Origin: an uncultured Lachnospiraceae bacterium
GTDB taxonomy: Bacteria; Bacillota; Clostridia; Lachnospirales; Lachnospiraceae
DNA length: 64,000 nt
Direction: 5' to 3'
Assembly (NCBI GenBank): GCA_902785055.1
Contig: CACZXG010000011.1
Location: 1-64,000 of the forward strand
The position numbers and the translations under genes are program-made. This document shows, one piece after another, positions 26,548-35,053 of the stretch. Every line of letters starts with the position of its first letter. Position 1 is the first letter of the stretch. The notes under the pieces are model-generated. The model did not search any database, was not told the origin of the DNA, and worked only from the letters and a program-made list of their open reading frames with translations.

Positions 26548-26750
26548 TGAAAGGGGGAAATGTAAATCTTGCTAAACATTGAGAGTTTTAAAGAGGGGGA
26601 AATGTTCTCTCTGTTTACAAGTAATACTATACACGATAGTTGTTATAAAACTATTTATAAAGAATGAAAAACTTCTAAAGTTTTCCGAAAAAAAAGAGAA
26701 AGTAATAATTGTACATTTTTGACGAAACAGGTGAAATGAGAAGCTAAATA

Positions 26751-26781
26751 TTGTGCAAATGATGCGAAAACATAGTATAAT
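26751..26781 (+). promoter_or_regulatory. Candidate promoter of the PRTase-like gene
   Basis: A perfect TATAAT (26776-26781) lies 70 bp before the start. The best -35 is TTGTGC (26751-26756) at a long 19-base spacing, so the -10 call is better supported than the -35. Confidence 0.45.
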
Positions 26782-26851
26782 GACTCTATAAGTTACAGGA
26801 ATAGTCAATACGGAGCCGCTGCAGGGGCGGAGCCGCAGAACGGAGGTTTAC

Positions 26852-27493
26852 ATGCAGACTTACACGAAGATGAGATCGAGAAAATTCCCGGATGTCATTA
26901 TGAAAGTTATCCCCGGACATTTTGTAACGCCGAACTCTCATATCAACTACTATATTGATATGACGACAATGAAGACCAGGCAGAGCGAAGCCAAGGCTGC
27001 GGCTCGTGCCATGGCCAGCACTTACGCCGCCACAACGATCGTTGATACGATCGTGTGTATGGACGGAATGGAAGTAATCGGCGCTTACCTTGCAGATGAA
27101 CTGACTCAGGCGGGCATCATGTCTATGAATGCGCATAAGACGATTTATGTATATTCCCCTGAGTTCGACAATCGCGGCCAGATGATCTTCCGCGAGAATT
27201 CAGAAATGATGATCAAGGGCAAGCACGTCCTTCTGCTTTTGGCTTCCGCGACTACCGGACAGACGATCCTCCGCGCAGGCGAGAGCATTGACTACTATGG
27301 CGGAACCGTTGTAGGTATCACGGCGATCTTCTCCGTTCCCACCAAGATCTTCGGTCAGCAGGTCCATTCCCTGTATAAGATCCAGGATCTTCCGGACTAT
27401 CACACCTACACCGCGTCTGAGTGCAAGATGTGCAAGGATCATATTCCGATCGACGCTATCTGCAACAGCTTCGGCTATTCCAAACTCCACTGA
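26852..27493 (+). CDS. Orotate phosphoribosyltransferase-like protein with altered PRPP loop
   Basis: The 213-residue protein has the overall pattern of a type I phosphoribosyltransferase. The strand-loop that normally reads (V/I)DD(V/I)xTTG(K/R)T, with two acidic residues binding PRPP ribose, reads HVLLLLASATTGQTIL here (126-140). TTGxT is kept and both acids are lost. Near the C-terminus, ASECKMCKDHIPID has a CxxC pair. The ATG follows CGGAGG. It is flanked by its own promoter and terminator. It may be a PRTase-fold protein with changed chemistry or a regulatory role; orotate activity should not be assumed. Confidence 0.7.
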   Translation: MQTYTKMRSRKFPDVIMKVIPGHFVTPNSHINYYIDMTTMKTRQSEAKAAARAMASTYAATTIVDTIVCMDGMEVIGAYLADELTQAGIMSMNAHKTIYVYSPEFDNRGQMIFRENSEMMIKGKHVLLLLASATTGQTILRAGESIDYYGGTVVGITAIFSVPTKIFGQQVHSLYKIQDLPDYHTYTASECKMCKDHIPIDAICNSFGYSKLH

Positions 27494-27523
27494 TCTTCCG
27501 CATAAATAATAGCGAATCTTTGC

Positions 27524-27563
27524 ATGAGGCCGTCATGAGCGAATGACTGACGGCCTCATTTTT
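27524..27563 (+). terminator. Intrinsic terminator of the PRTase-like gene
   Basis: ATGAGGCCGTCA pairs perfectly with TGACGGCCTCAT around a 12-base loop, followed by TTTTTG. It lies about 30 bases after the stop. Confidence 0.85.
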
Positions 27564-27585
27564 GTTCTCGGGGAATCGGATTTTC

Positions 27586-27614
27586 TTTGCAATTTGTTTG
27601 AAACAGAGTATACT
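27586..27614 (+). promoter_or_regulatory. Candidate promoter of the VanY-type peptidase gene
   Basis: TTTGCA (27586-27591) and TATACT (27609-27614) are 17 bases apart, some 80 bp before the peptidase start. Moderate match to sigma-A. Confidence 0.4.
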
Positions 27615-27692
27615 AAATGTGTAATAATTTGTTTATAATTGGTGAACGTTATTTAAAAAGCATTTAATATACTTGCGGCAAAGGAAACTTTG

Positions 27693-28481
27693 ATGGCAGA
27701 CAGAGAGAACAGATATCCAATCAATAAAGAAAAGCGCGGGGGATCATGGCACCTGTACAGAAGTGAAGTTCTGGCAGCCCTGGTCATCGTTGTGCTTGTG
27801 ATCGGCGTCGCGTTCCTGGTAAACAAGTTTTTCTACGGATTCGACCTTCCGGAGCTCGCGTTTAAGGAGCCGGTGGTCACGGACTCTTACGCAGGACCTG
27901 GCAAAAAAGAGAAGAGTTTTGTTCAGTCGGAGGACTGGAGGCTGCTGCTGGTGAACAGGAACTACCCGCTCGAAGAGGAATTCGACGGGGAGCTTACGGA
28001 ACTGCGCTACGGACAAATGGTCGACAGCCGGATCTACCCGGATCTGCAGGAGATGTTCGACGAGATGCGCGATGCGGGCCTTGATCCCTGCGTAGTTCAG
28101 GGCTATCGGAGCGGCGAGGAGCAGCAGGAAAGACTTGACAACAAGATCAGGGAGTACATGGGTTACGGGAAGACCAGAGAAGAAGCCCGGCAGCTCGCGA
28201 TCCAGTGGGAAGCAGAACCCGGCACCAGCGAACATGAGACGGGATTGTGCGTCGATATCTCCAGCGATTCAGGCGACAATGAATCGGCAAATGCTGTGTG
28301 GGAGTGGATGGACGAGAACTGCAGCCGTTTCGGCTTTATTAAGCGCTATCCCAACAATAAGTCCTCTGTGACAGGCGTCAAGGGAGAACCCTGGCATTAC
28401 CGGTACGTGGGTCCCGAAGCCGCGCAGGAGATCACAAACAGGAGCATTACGCTGGAAGAGTACCTCGGGGCAGTGAGGTGA
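27693..28481 (+). CDS. M15-family D-Ala-D-Ala carboxypeptidase (VanY-type)
   Basis: The 262-residue protein has one N-terminal membrane helix (VLAALVIVVLVIGVAFLVN), so the enzyme faces the cell wall. The catalytic part has the M15B zinc pattern: VVQGYRSGEEQQ, SEHETGLCVDI (zinc His and Asp) and EPWHYRYVG (the late catalytic region). It trims the terminal D-alanine from peptidoglycan stem peptides. The ATG at 27693 is seven bases after AAAGGA; a TTG directly before it is less likely. There are no van resistance genes nearby, so a housekeeping wall role fits better than glycopeptide resistance. Confidence 0.9.
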   Translation: MADRENRYPINKEKRGGSWHLYRSEVLAALVIVVLVIGVAFLVNKFFYGFDLPELAFKEPVVTDSYAGPGKKEKSFVQSEDWRLLLVNRNYPLEEEFDGELTELRYGQMVDSRIYPDLQEMFDEMRDAGLDPCVVQGYRSGEEQQERLDNKIREYMGYGKTREEARQLAIQWEAEPGTSEHETGLCVDISSDSGDNESANAVWEWMDENCSRFGFIKRYPNNKSSVTGVKGEPWHYRYVGPEAAQEITNRSITLEEYLGAVR

Positions 28482-28673
28482 CCCGGCGGCGGTATTTTTT
28501 GGCAAAAGATTATTTCATTTAGTTTTATTCATTTATTCATAGAAACTTTAGAAAGAAAACACAAGGAAAACACTTCTGAGAATAAAATTAGAAGGGAAGG
28601 AGAAAAAAGCGGCAATGGTGCTGCTTTCACTCTGCAAACTATGGGGGAGTCCCATGAAAATAAGGAGGATGAT

Positions 28674-29213
28674 ATGGCAGATTTCAAATTAAGTGACGGA
28701 ATCAAGAAATTCTTTCTGGCAGGCGTAGGCGCAGCGGCGATCACTGTGGAGAAGGGCCAGGAGATCATCGGCGAACTCGTCAAGAAGGGCGAGCTTACCG
28801 TTGAGCAGGGCAAGGAACTCAACAAAGACTTGCAGCGCAGCTTCAAGGAGTCCATGAATGAGAGAGGCGTGGATATCGATGAGCTCACTCAGAAGATCTC
28901 CAAGATGTCCACAGATGAGCTCGCCAAGATCAAAGAGCAGATCGCATCCGCTCAGGATCTTATCGCAGAGAGACTTAAAAAGGCTGAAGACAACGTAGTC
29001 GATGCGGCTGACGTCGTAGAGGAAGCTGCGGAAGATGCTGCCGTTGCAGCAGAAGTGAAGGCAGAGGAAGCTAAGGAAGCAGCTGAGGAGATCGCTGAGG
29101 CGGCTTGCAAGAAGGCTGTAGATGCTTGTGACAAAGCTGAAGAGATCTGTGACAAGGCTGAAGAGAAAGTCGAAGAGATCAAGGAAGCTGCTAAAGAGGC
29201 ATCTGAGGAATAA
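28674..29213 (+). CDS. Phasin-like helical protein with Ala/Glu/Lys coiled-coil tail
   Basis: The 179-residue protein begins SDGIKKFFLAGVGAAAITVE, resembling the start of phasin-family proteins. It continues with amphipathic helices and ends in a heptad-like tail rich in Ala, Glu and Lys (KAEEAKEAAEEIAEAACKKA). The tail contains four cysteines at helical spacing. A strong AAGGAGG site precedes the ATG at 28674. An upstream in-frame start would add 11 unsupported residues. It stands alone between a 190-bp leader and its own terminator. Polyester granule binding is not supported by any neighbouring gene, so the cellular role is open. Confidence 0.75.
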   Translation: MADFKLSDGIKKFFLAGVGAAAITVEKGQEIIGELVKKGELTVEQGKELNKDLQRSFKESMNERGVDIDELTQKISKMSTDELAKIKEQIASAQDLIAERLKKAEDNVVDAADVVEEAAEDAAVAAEVKAEEAKEAAEEIAEAACKKAVDACDKAEEICDKAEEKVEEIKEAAKEASEE

Positions 29214-29265
29214 GATCAGGACGAGGCGCCGCATCCCGTAAATGCGGCAGGCATAAATAAGCATG

Positions 29266-29293
29266 AAAAATCCGGCCCTGCGGCCGGATTTTT
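29266..29293. terminator. Bidirectional terminator
   Basis: AAAAATCCGGCC and GGCCGGATTTTT form a near-perfect stem that serves both the plus-strand phasin-like gene and the convergent minus-strand transglutaminase-like gene. Confidence 0.85.
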
Positions 29294-29309
29294 GTTTGAA
29301 CAGTATTTT

Positions 29310-30419
29310 TCAATCTTTCAGATTATCATATGAGAATTCCGTTCCCTCCGCGATGGGTGCTAGAGGCGTCATGTAATCGCCGGTCTCATCGGCTTCGTCT
29401 TCGGAGTGGCGAATATGTACAGAATCACCCAGGAAACTGACCCAGCCCCTGTCGTTAGTATAACGGTAGCGGCTGCCGGGCTCGAAAAAGGAGATCTGCG
29501 CGGTCGTCACATTGAAGAGATAATGAGTGAGCCTGTTGGTATACCATGCGTTGTTCATGGCCTCCTCGGCAATCTCACTGTAATCCGTCTCCTCGTCCGG
29601 GGCCTCCTCGGCTGAAATGTCATTCCAGGTCGCATCCACTTCGTACCACTGGCCGTTCAGCTCCACAAGGTTCCAGGAGTGCGGGCCCGCGGTTTCCTCG
29701 TCGTCTCCGGCTCTGCCGGCAACGACGGTGCTCCGGATTCCTGCTTTCTGCAGGAGATATTCATAGGCGTAAGAATAGCCGTCGCAGACAGCCCGGTTCT
29801 CCTCGTCCCGGCTGTTGGCTACCAGGGCTCCGTAAGCGGTGTGCGCAAGATCCCTGTCCTCACTGGCGGCAGCGTCCCTGTCATAGGAGACCAGATCGAT
29901 GAGTTTGTCGTGAATCTGCAGCGCAACTAGCGGCGCGCTCTGGTCTAGATCGATCTCAGAGAGGAAGGCGTCAGCAGCATTTTCAAAAGCTTCCAGCTGC
30001 TCGTCCCGTTCAGGGAAAGCCCCGGTGAGCTGGAAAGCGATGTTATAAGTGCCCTCATCGAGGAGCTTGCGCCGGTAAGTGTACTGGAATGAGCTGTCTC
30101 CCGCATAGAGCCAGAAGAGCTCGGGATGATCGAAGAGGAGAGCATTGTAGCAGCGGTGGAAGGCAGTCTTGAATTCGTCGCCCGCCGGGTCGATACTGAC
30201 CTGGAATTCAGTGCCCTTTTCGGTCGGATCCTCGGAAAGCGCGCAGGCGAGGAGCGCGTCATACAGAAGCTGATCTTCCGCCTCCAGATGTGTGCGGCAG
30301 TAGTGCACCGCGTCGTTTTCCGCGGGAGTGATCCCCTCAGAGGGCTCCGCGTATGCAAACAGCACGGATGTTGTCAGCATTGCGACGATCCCCGCGGCTG
30401 CGATGGGTAATTTATTCAT
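29310..30419 (-). CDS. Secreted transglutaminase-like (papain-fold) protein
   Basis: The 369-residue protein starts with a signal peptide (MNKLPIAAAGIVAMLTTSVL, cleavage probably after FAYA). A transglutaminase-core domain lies in the C-terminal half, with catalytic cysteine in AVCDGYSYAYEYLL, histidine in GPHSWNLVEL and aspartate in YEVDATWND. Such proteins crosslink or cleave extracellular protein or wall peptides. The N-terminal half has no assignment. I chose the start at 30419, after AAAGGA; the open frame extends further but without support. It is a single gene, convergent with the phasin-like gene. Confidence 0.82.
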   Translation of the reverse strand: MNKLPIAAAGIVAMLTTSVLFAYAEPSEGITPAENDAVHYCRTHLEAEDQLLYDALLACALSEDPTEKGTEFQVSIDPAGDEFKTAFHRCYNALLFDHPELFWLYAGDSSFQYTYRRKLLDEGTYNIAFQLTGAFPERDEQLEAFENAADAFLSEIDLDQSAPLVALQIHDKLIDLVSYDRDAAASEDRDLAHTAYGALVANSRDEENRAVCDGYSYAYEYLLQKAGIRSTVVAGRAGDDEETAGPHSWNLVELNGQWYEVDATWNDISAEEAPDEETDYSEIAEEAMNNAWYTNRLTHYLFNVTTAQISFFEPGSRYRYTNDRGWVSFLGDSVHIRHSEDEADETGDYMTPLAPIAEGTEFSYDNLKD

Positions 30420-30559
30420 CGAATGTCCTTTCTTTCTAAATAAAACCGTACTGCAAGTATAGCATGATATGGGGGATCTAAATGTTATATTTTTGTGAAC
30501 CGGCCTGCCAAAACATTGAAAAAACGGCGAAAACAAAGCATTTTTACGATATTTCCGTT

Positions 30560-30589
30560 TTGACCGTTTTTTTACTTTTGTGTTAAAAT
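30560..30589 (+). promoter_or_regulatory. Extended -10 promoter before the 30676 gene
   Basis: TTGACC (30560-30565), 18 bases, and TAAAAT (30584-30589) preceded by TGT give an extended -10 promoter of good quality. The leader to the ATG is about 80 bases. Confidence 0.55.
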
Positions 30590-30675
30590 AATATTGTACA
30601 CAAGTGGCTGAAGTAGGGCTTTCTGCGCGCCTGCCGCTGCCGGACCGGGCGGCGGTCTGTAAGAAAGGTGGTAAT

Positions 30676-31113
30676 ATGGCGCAAAGAGTAACCGGCATCA
30701 ATGTAAGACGCAGAAGAGCGGCAACGAAGAAGCAGAGAGAAGAAGCAGCAAAAATCGAGATCCAGAAGCTGAATGGTCAGATTGACGTACTGCGCGGAAG
30801 ACTTACAGAGGTTACTGAACAGAGAGAGGCAATGACACTTCCGAATCTGGAAGGGAAGAAAGTGGAGCATTCGAAGTACGGCGAAGGTACAGTCAGTGAA
30901 CAGAAGGACACTATTTTGACCATCACCTATGCGGGCGGTGTTCGCAAGCAGAAGCTTCCGTTTGTGATTGCCAGCGGATGTGTTACAGTCGATGACAGCG
31001 AGGCGACAGAGCGCTGCCGCAGGATCAACGATCTTGAGACGGAGCAGTCCAAGCTGAAGAAAGAAATCCAGTACCGTGAGAGCTGGATCTCAGACTTGCA
31101 GAAGCAGGGCTGA
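30676..31113 (+). CDS. Small coiled-coil protein with a KYGEGTV tudor-like segment
   Basis: The 145-residue protein begins with a very basic stretch (INVRRRRAATKKQREEAAK), then a coiled coil. Its centre, GKKVEHSKYGEGTVSEQ, resembles the V-x-H-x-x-(F/Y)-G-x-G-x-V fold at the C-terminus of UvrD/PcrA helicases, where it binds RNA polymerase. A second coiled coil ends the protein (LETEQSKLKKEIQYRE). The ATG at 30676 follows AAAGGTGG. The similarity suggests a small nucleic-acid or polymerase-binding factor, but that is inference; the family is not one I can name. Confidence 0.65.
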   Translation: MAQRVTGINVRRRRAATKKQREEAAKIEIQKLNGQIDVLRGRLTEVTEQREAMTLPNLEGKKVEHSKYGEGTVSEQKDTILTITYAGGVRKQKLPFVIASGCVTVDDSEATERCRRINDLETEQSKLKKEIQYRESWISDLQKQG

Positions 31114-31148
31114 CGACAGAACAAACTGTGGACACAGACAACAATGAC

Positions 31149-31182
31149 GGCTGCGGGATCAGGGCATCCTGCAGCCTTTTTT
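31149..31182 (+). terminator. Intrinsic terminator immediately before the 31195 gene
   Basis: GGCTGCGGGAT pairs with ATCCTGCAGCC (one mismatch) around a 6-base loop, followed by six T residues. The T run ends only 12 bases before the next ATG, and the ribosome site AGGA begins two bases after it. It is both the 3' end of the previous gene and a potential attenuator of the next. Confidence 0.85.
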
Positions 31183-31194
31183 CAGGATAAGAAA

Positions 31195-31806
31195 ATGAAC
31201 AATTATGAAGGAATCCGGAGGTCATTCCGGCACATAAGGCTTAAAAACATGGTCGGGGGAGAAAACCGCTCCGCTCCGGATATCGCCAAAGCTGTGGATA
31301 CCCTGATCGGGTGGGCGCACCGGGATGAGGCGGAGGGAGTAAGAGTGGACCGGGTCCTCTTTGACTTCGAGGCTGAATTTGAGGAGATCTCCGATGAGAT
31401 CGCGAAGCTTTCCGACAGGGGAGAGGCGGAAGCGTACAGGGACATATACGCGAAGATCTACGCATTTGCCGATGAAATGATGGCAGACAGTTACATGCCG
31501 CTGTACCTCTATATTTTGTACAGATACGCAAATGCGCTTTTTAAGACAGGAGAAGCGCGTCGAGCGGCGGAACTGTTTGAAAAACTCTGCGATGGTACAG
31601 AAAGAATGATCGGGATCAGAAACACTTACGGCATACATTGCCTGGAGCAGCTGGCGCTGGCTGCTGAGGCGGCCGGGCAGCATGAAAAAGCGCTTGCGGC
31701 GATGGAAGCGATGACACAGATCTCCGAGGAGGAGTTCGGGGAAGACAGCGCGGTGGCGATCGCGGTGCGGCGCTTCTGCGGGAGATTTGCGGCGCAGAAT
31801 TCTTAG
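31195..31806 (+). CDS. Uncharacterised helical protein, TPR-like
   Basis: The 203-residue, mostly helical protein has repeated amphipathic pairs such as YRYANALFKTGEARRAAELF and LEQLALAAEAAGQHEKALAA. These carry the small-residue pattern of tetratricopeptide repeats. The N-terminus (NYEGIRRSFRHIRLKNM) is basic. ATG at 31195 follows AGGA by seven bases. There is no signal peptide or membrane helix. It lies directly after a strong terminator and 126 bp before the hybrid kinase. Function unknown. Confidence 0.6.
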   Translation: MNNYEGIRRSFRHIRLKNMVGGENRSAPDIAKAVDTLIGWAHRDEAEGVRVDRVLFDFEAEFEEISDEIAKLSDRGEAEAYRDIYAKIYAFADEMMADSYMPLYLYILYRYANALFKTGEARRAAELFEKLCDGTERMIGIRNTYGIHCLEQLALAAEAAGQHEKALAAMEAMTQISEEEFGEDSAVAIAVRRFCGRFAAQNS

Positions 31807-31932
31807 AAGCGGATTCGTGTTCGAAAAAGTTTAAGTGCACTTAGTGTGATTGGAATTGTATTCAACCGTATTTTAGTATACAATATGTTAGATTGTAGTA
31901 ATTTTGGCTATGTTTGTGCAAGGGATATTCAG

Positions 31933-33996
31933 ATGCAGTTTACAGAAAGTGAAATCCAGGAGATTCTTCAGGAAAATCAAATGCTGAAGAAGGATCTCAT
32001 TGAAGCGAGGGAAGAGCTGGAGGCCACAAATAAGCTATATGACACGATGGTGGTGGGAACGAGGAACCTGCTGCTCCTTGTTGAAGAAGGCAGCCGGGGT
32101 GCTGTTTACGTTTCACCTAACGTGGAAGATGCGCTTGGTCTGCCCAGAGAGCTGGTCATGAGCGATGTCCGCGAATTGGGACCGCGTTCCGGTGACATTC
32201 CCTGCGAGGAGATGTTCGGAGAGCCTATCTCTGAGCATAGCGGGAGAAAAAGCGCGGATGAGAGTGCAATTCTGCGCTCAGACGCTGAGTGCCTGGACAG
32301 ACGTACCGGGCTGTCCAAAGCGTATCACAGAAGTGTCGCCAGGATCGAAGGCATAAAAGGCAGGAACCGCTATCTTATAGTGTACCTGGACGCTGAGGGC
32401 GGGACAGCTGACAACAGCCGTCTGCATGAGCTTCTCTACAACGGAACATTGGCAGTGCACAACCGCATGCTCAAGGGAATGTCCCACGACCTGAGGACAC
32501 CACTTAATTCCATTGCCGGATTTGTGATGTTGCTTCTCAAGAACGCGAACAACGCCCCCAAGGTCAAGGAATACGCTCATAGGATCGGCGTATCCTGCCA
32601 GGACCTTCTCACTATGATCAATCAGATCATGGAGATGAGCGGAGTAGACAAGAACAGCCCGGAAGCGGATAAGAGCGAGTTTGCGCTGGGCAGGACTATA
32701 GAAGAGATCTCTGACATGGTGCGCGTCAAGACGCAGCTCAAGCACCAGTGCTTTGAGGTCCGCACAGCAGGGATCGAGCACGATATTTTTATCGGTGACA
32801 AGGTCAGGATCACAGAAGTACTGATGAACCTTCTCGACAATGCAGTGCAGTACACTCAGGAAGGCGGAGAGATCTCCCTCACTGTGATCGGCAGAGAGAG
32901 TGACGGCGATGCTGATTTCAGAGAGATTTCCTTTGAAGTCCGTGACAACGGCATGGGAATGAGCAGCGAGCTGCAGAAGAGACTCTTTGACAATAACGGA
33001 CGTTTCGACGATGTACCCGGCATGCAGGGCACAGGTATCGGAATTGCTGTCAGCCGCAGGTTTGTAGCCCAAATGGGCGGCACGATCTCCGTACAGAGCA
33101 CACTGGGACAGGGATCGACCTTTTTTGTCGGACTCCGGCTGCAGACAGCAGGCCATGCGGCAGACAATTTCTGGAGCGAACACGGTGTCCGCAGACTCCT
33201 GGTCGTGGGCGAAAATATGAACGAAGCAGCGCGCATCTGCGAGCTTCTTCGGGATACAGGACTGGATGCGGATTATACCGCGAGCGCATACGGCACACTG
33301 CAGCTCATAGAGCAGGCCAGAATGGATGACAGAAGCTTCGACCTTTACCTGATGGATCGTGACATTCAGGACAAGGGCTACTGGGAAGTCGCCGATGAGA
33401 TCCGGGCTATGAACTGGGCCAAAACACCGGCGATCATCCTGATGTCGGATAAGGCGGAGCACTTCATACAGAACGTGCACAAGACCGGTATAGACGCGAT
33501 CATGCCCAAGCCTTTCTTCTTCTCCACTTTCCGTACGATCGTAGAGGAACTGAGCCTCGATCAGGATGGCGAAGGAACAGGCAATGAATCCATGAGTTCA
33601 AACCCTCTCGGAGGACTGAGATTCCTCGTGGCGGAGGACAATGCGATCAACGCGGACGTCCTCAAAGAGCTTCTGGAAGTGGAAGGCGCCAGATGCGAGA
33701 TCGCCGGAAACGGCAAAGCAGCAGTGGCAATGTACCGCAGTTCCAGACCGGGCTATTACGACATGGTCCTTATGGATATCAGAATGCCCCTTATGGACGG
33801 CTATGAAGCAACGGCAGCGATCCGCAATCTCCAGAGGGAAGACGCGGCGACCGTGCCGATCCTGGCAATGACTGCCGACACCATGGAAGAAGACGTCGAG
33901 CGCTCTTTTGCCTGCGGAATGAACGCCCATATTCCCAAGCCTATCAATATTAAGGTGCTCAACCAGACTATTTGGAAGCTGCGCGGGAAGAAATGA
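31933..33996 (+). CDS. Hybrid histidine kinase with pseudo-receiver and receiver domains
   Basis: The 687-residue cytosolic protein starts with a coiled coil and a PAS-like sensor (VYVSPNVEDALGLPRE). The kinase core has H-box MSHDLRTPLNSIAGF, N-box LMNLLDNAVQYT, G1 VRDNGMGM and G2 GTGIGIAVSRR. Two receiver-like domains follow. The first begins LLVVGENMNEA and lacks the acidic pair at its start, though it keeps LYLMDRD, so it is probably not phosphorylated normally. The second has the full set: AEDNAINAD, LMDIRMPLMDG, MTAD and IPKP. There is no transmembrane segment. The start at 31933 follows AAGGGA. No response regulator gene is next to it. Confidence 0.88.
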   Translation: MQFTESEIQEILQENQMLKKDLIEAREELEATNKLYDTMVVGTRNLLLLVEEGSRGAVYVSPNVEDALGLPRELVMSDVRELGPRSGDIPCEEMFGEPISEHSGRKSADESAILRSDAECLDRRTGLSKAYHRSVARIEGIKGRNRYLIVYLDAEGGTADNSRLHELLYNGTLAVHNRMLKGMSHDLRTPLNSIAGFVMLLLKNANNAPKVKEYAHRIGVSCQDLLTMINQIMEMSGVDKNSPEADKSEFALGRTIEEISDMVRVKTQLKHQCFEVRTAGIEHDIFIGDKVRITEVLMNLLDNAVQYTQEGGEISLTVIGRESDGDADFREISFEVRDNGMGMSSELQKRLFDNNGRFDDVPGMQGTGIGIAVSRRFVAQMGGTISVQSTLGQGSTFFVGLRLQTAGHAADNFWSEHGVRRLLVVGENMNEAARICELLRDTGLDADYTASAYGTLQLIEQARMDDRSFDLYLMDRDIQDKGYWEVADEIRAMNWAKTPAIILMSDKAEHFIQNVHKTGIDAIMPKPFFFSTFRTIVEELSLDQDGEGTGNESMSSNPLGGLRFLVAEDNAINADVLKELLEVEGARCEIAGNGKAAVAMYRSSRPGYYDMVLMDIRMPLMDGYEATAAIRNLQREDAATVPILAMTADTMEEDVERSFACGMNAHIPKPINIKVLNQTIWKLRGKK

Positions 33997-34039
33997 ATGA
34001 TATGAAGCGTTCTGAGCAAATATGATTATAGTAAAGATG

Positions 34040-34069
34040 GACCGGACTCTTTGGAGTCCGGTCTTTTTT
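34040..34069 (+). terminator. Intrinsic terminator of the hybrid kinase gene
   Basis: GACCGGACTC and GAGTCCGGTC form a perfect 10-bp stem with loop TTTG and six following T residues. Confidence 0.9.
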
Positions 34070-34201
34070 CCTAATTAAGCTGCCCGGGACCAGATGAATT
34101 TTTTTGTATTTCAACACAATTCCATCTGTTGTAGAATAATAGTGGCGCGGCATCAAAGACCGCTGCCTGTGGCCAAGCACGCGAGAATGCAGGGAGTGAC
34201 T

Positions 34202-35017
34202 ATGGAACTGGAGAAAATTGCTGCTGATCTTTATCGCGAATTTCCGAAGAATGCCGAGAAACTGTCCAGAGAGATGGAAAGGCTGTCCGGGCTTCTTGAG
34301 GAGACCGGTGCGGCGATCATGATGGAGATCGAGAAGGAAAAATATCGCAAGGACAAGGATCCCGAACAGATCCGGCAGTATCGCAGGATCTACCGCAGTG
34401 TGCGCAAAGAGATGGAGAGCGTGGAGCAGTGCCGTGCGCAATTCAGCCGGGAGCAGAGTCTTATGAGGGATGAGCGGGAAAGAAATGCTCTGGAGAAGAT
34501 CGATTACGACGCTTTCCGCGTGGATGAGACTGTGCCCTATGATCTCAGCAGTGTGATCACTAATAAGAAGCCTGCTGCTTTCTCGCTCTACGGACAGAAA
34601 ACAGAGGTGGACAGCTGGAAACAGATGCTTCTGCAGACTTGCGCGATACTCAACAGAATGAATCCGATGCTCTTCACCAGTCTGGAGATGGACCCGGATC
34701 TGCAGGGAAGGAAGCGCCCGTATTTTTCCAGAGATGGAGTGGGGCTCGATACGCCGGCGAAGATTCCGGATGCTGACCTGTATGTGGAGACCCATGTCAG
34801 CGCCAGATATCTCAAGAAGATGATTTCTAAATTGCTGGGTAAATACAATATTCCTGAAGAAGAATACTTGATTTACCTTAAGAAGGACTTTACGACGCTT
34901 CACGAGGAGACGTACAGAGTCAGAAGGATCGCTCCCGAGCGCGAGAACGAAGAGCCGGGCGGAGCAGAAGAGCAGCTCAGCTTCTCTTTCGACAGTGACG
35001 GAAACTGGAACGGATAA
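34202..35017 (+). CDS. Uncharacterised protein with a conserved basic C-terminal domain
   Basis: The 271-residue protein starts with an acidic/basic coiled coil (AEKLSREMERLSGLLEE, MMEIEKEKYRKDKD). After a linker comes a compact domain (about 130-250) with KPAAFSLYGQKTEVDSWK, RPYFSRDGVGLDTP and DADLYVETHVSARYL. I have seen similar domains at the ends of clostridial proteins of unknown function. The ATG at 34202 follows GGGAGTG. Neither signal nor membrane segment is present. It lies 36 bp before the MscS gene on the same strand, so cotranscription is likely. Confidence 0.6.
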   Translation: MELEKIAADLYREFPKNAEKLSREMERLSGLLEETGAAIMMEIEKEKYRKDKDPEQIRQYRRIYRSVRKEMESVEQCRAQFSREQSLMRDERERNALEKIDYDAFRVDETVPYDLSSVITNKKPAAFSLYGQKTEVDSWKQMLLQTCAILNRMNPMLFTSLEMDPDLQGRKRPYFSRDGVGLDTPAKIPDADLYVETHVSARYLKKMISKLLGKYNIPEEEYLIYLKKDFTTLHEETYRVRRIAPERENEEPGGAEEQLSFSFDSDGNWNG

Positions 35018-35053
35018 GGCAGAAGAATAAGATAAGAAAGGAAAATCTGTTAT

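Noticed and set aside
27693..28481. Vancomycin resistance gene vanY
   Set aside because: The M15 domain fits, but no vanRS, vanHAX or vanT-type genes are nearby. A housekeeping carboxypeptidase is simpler.
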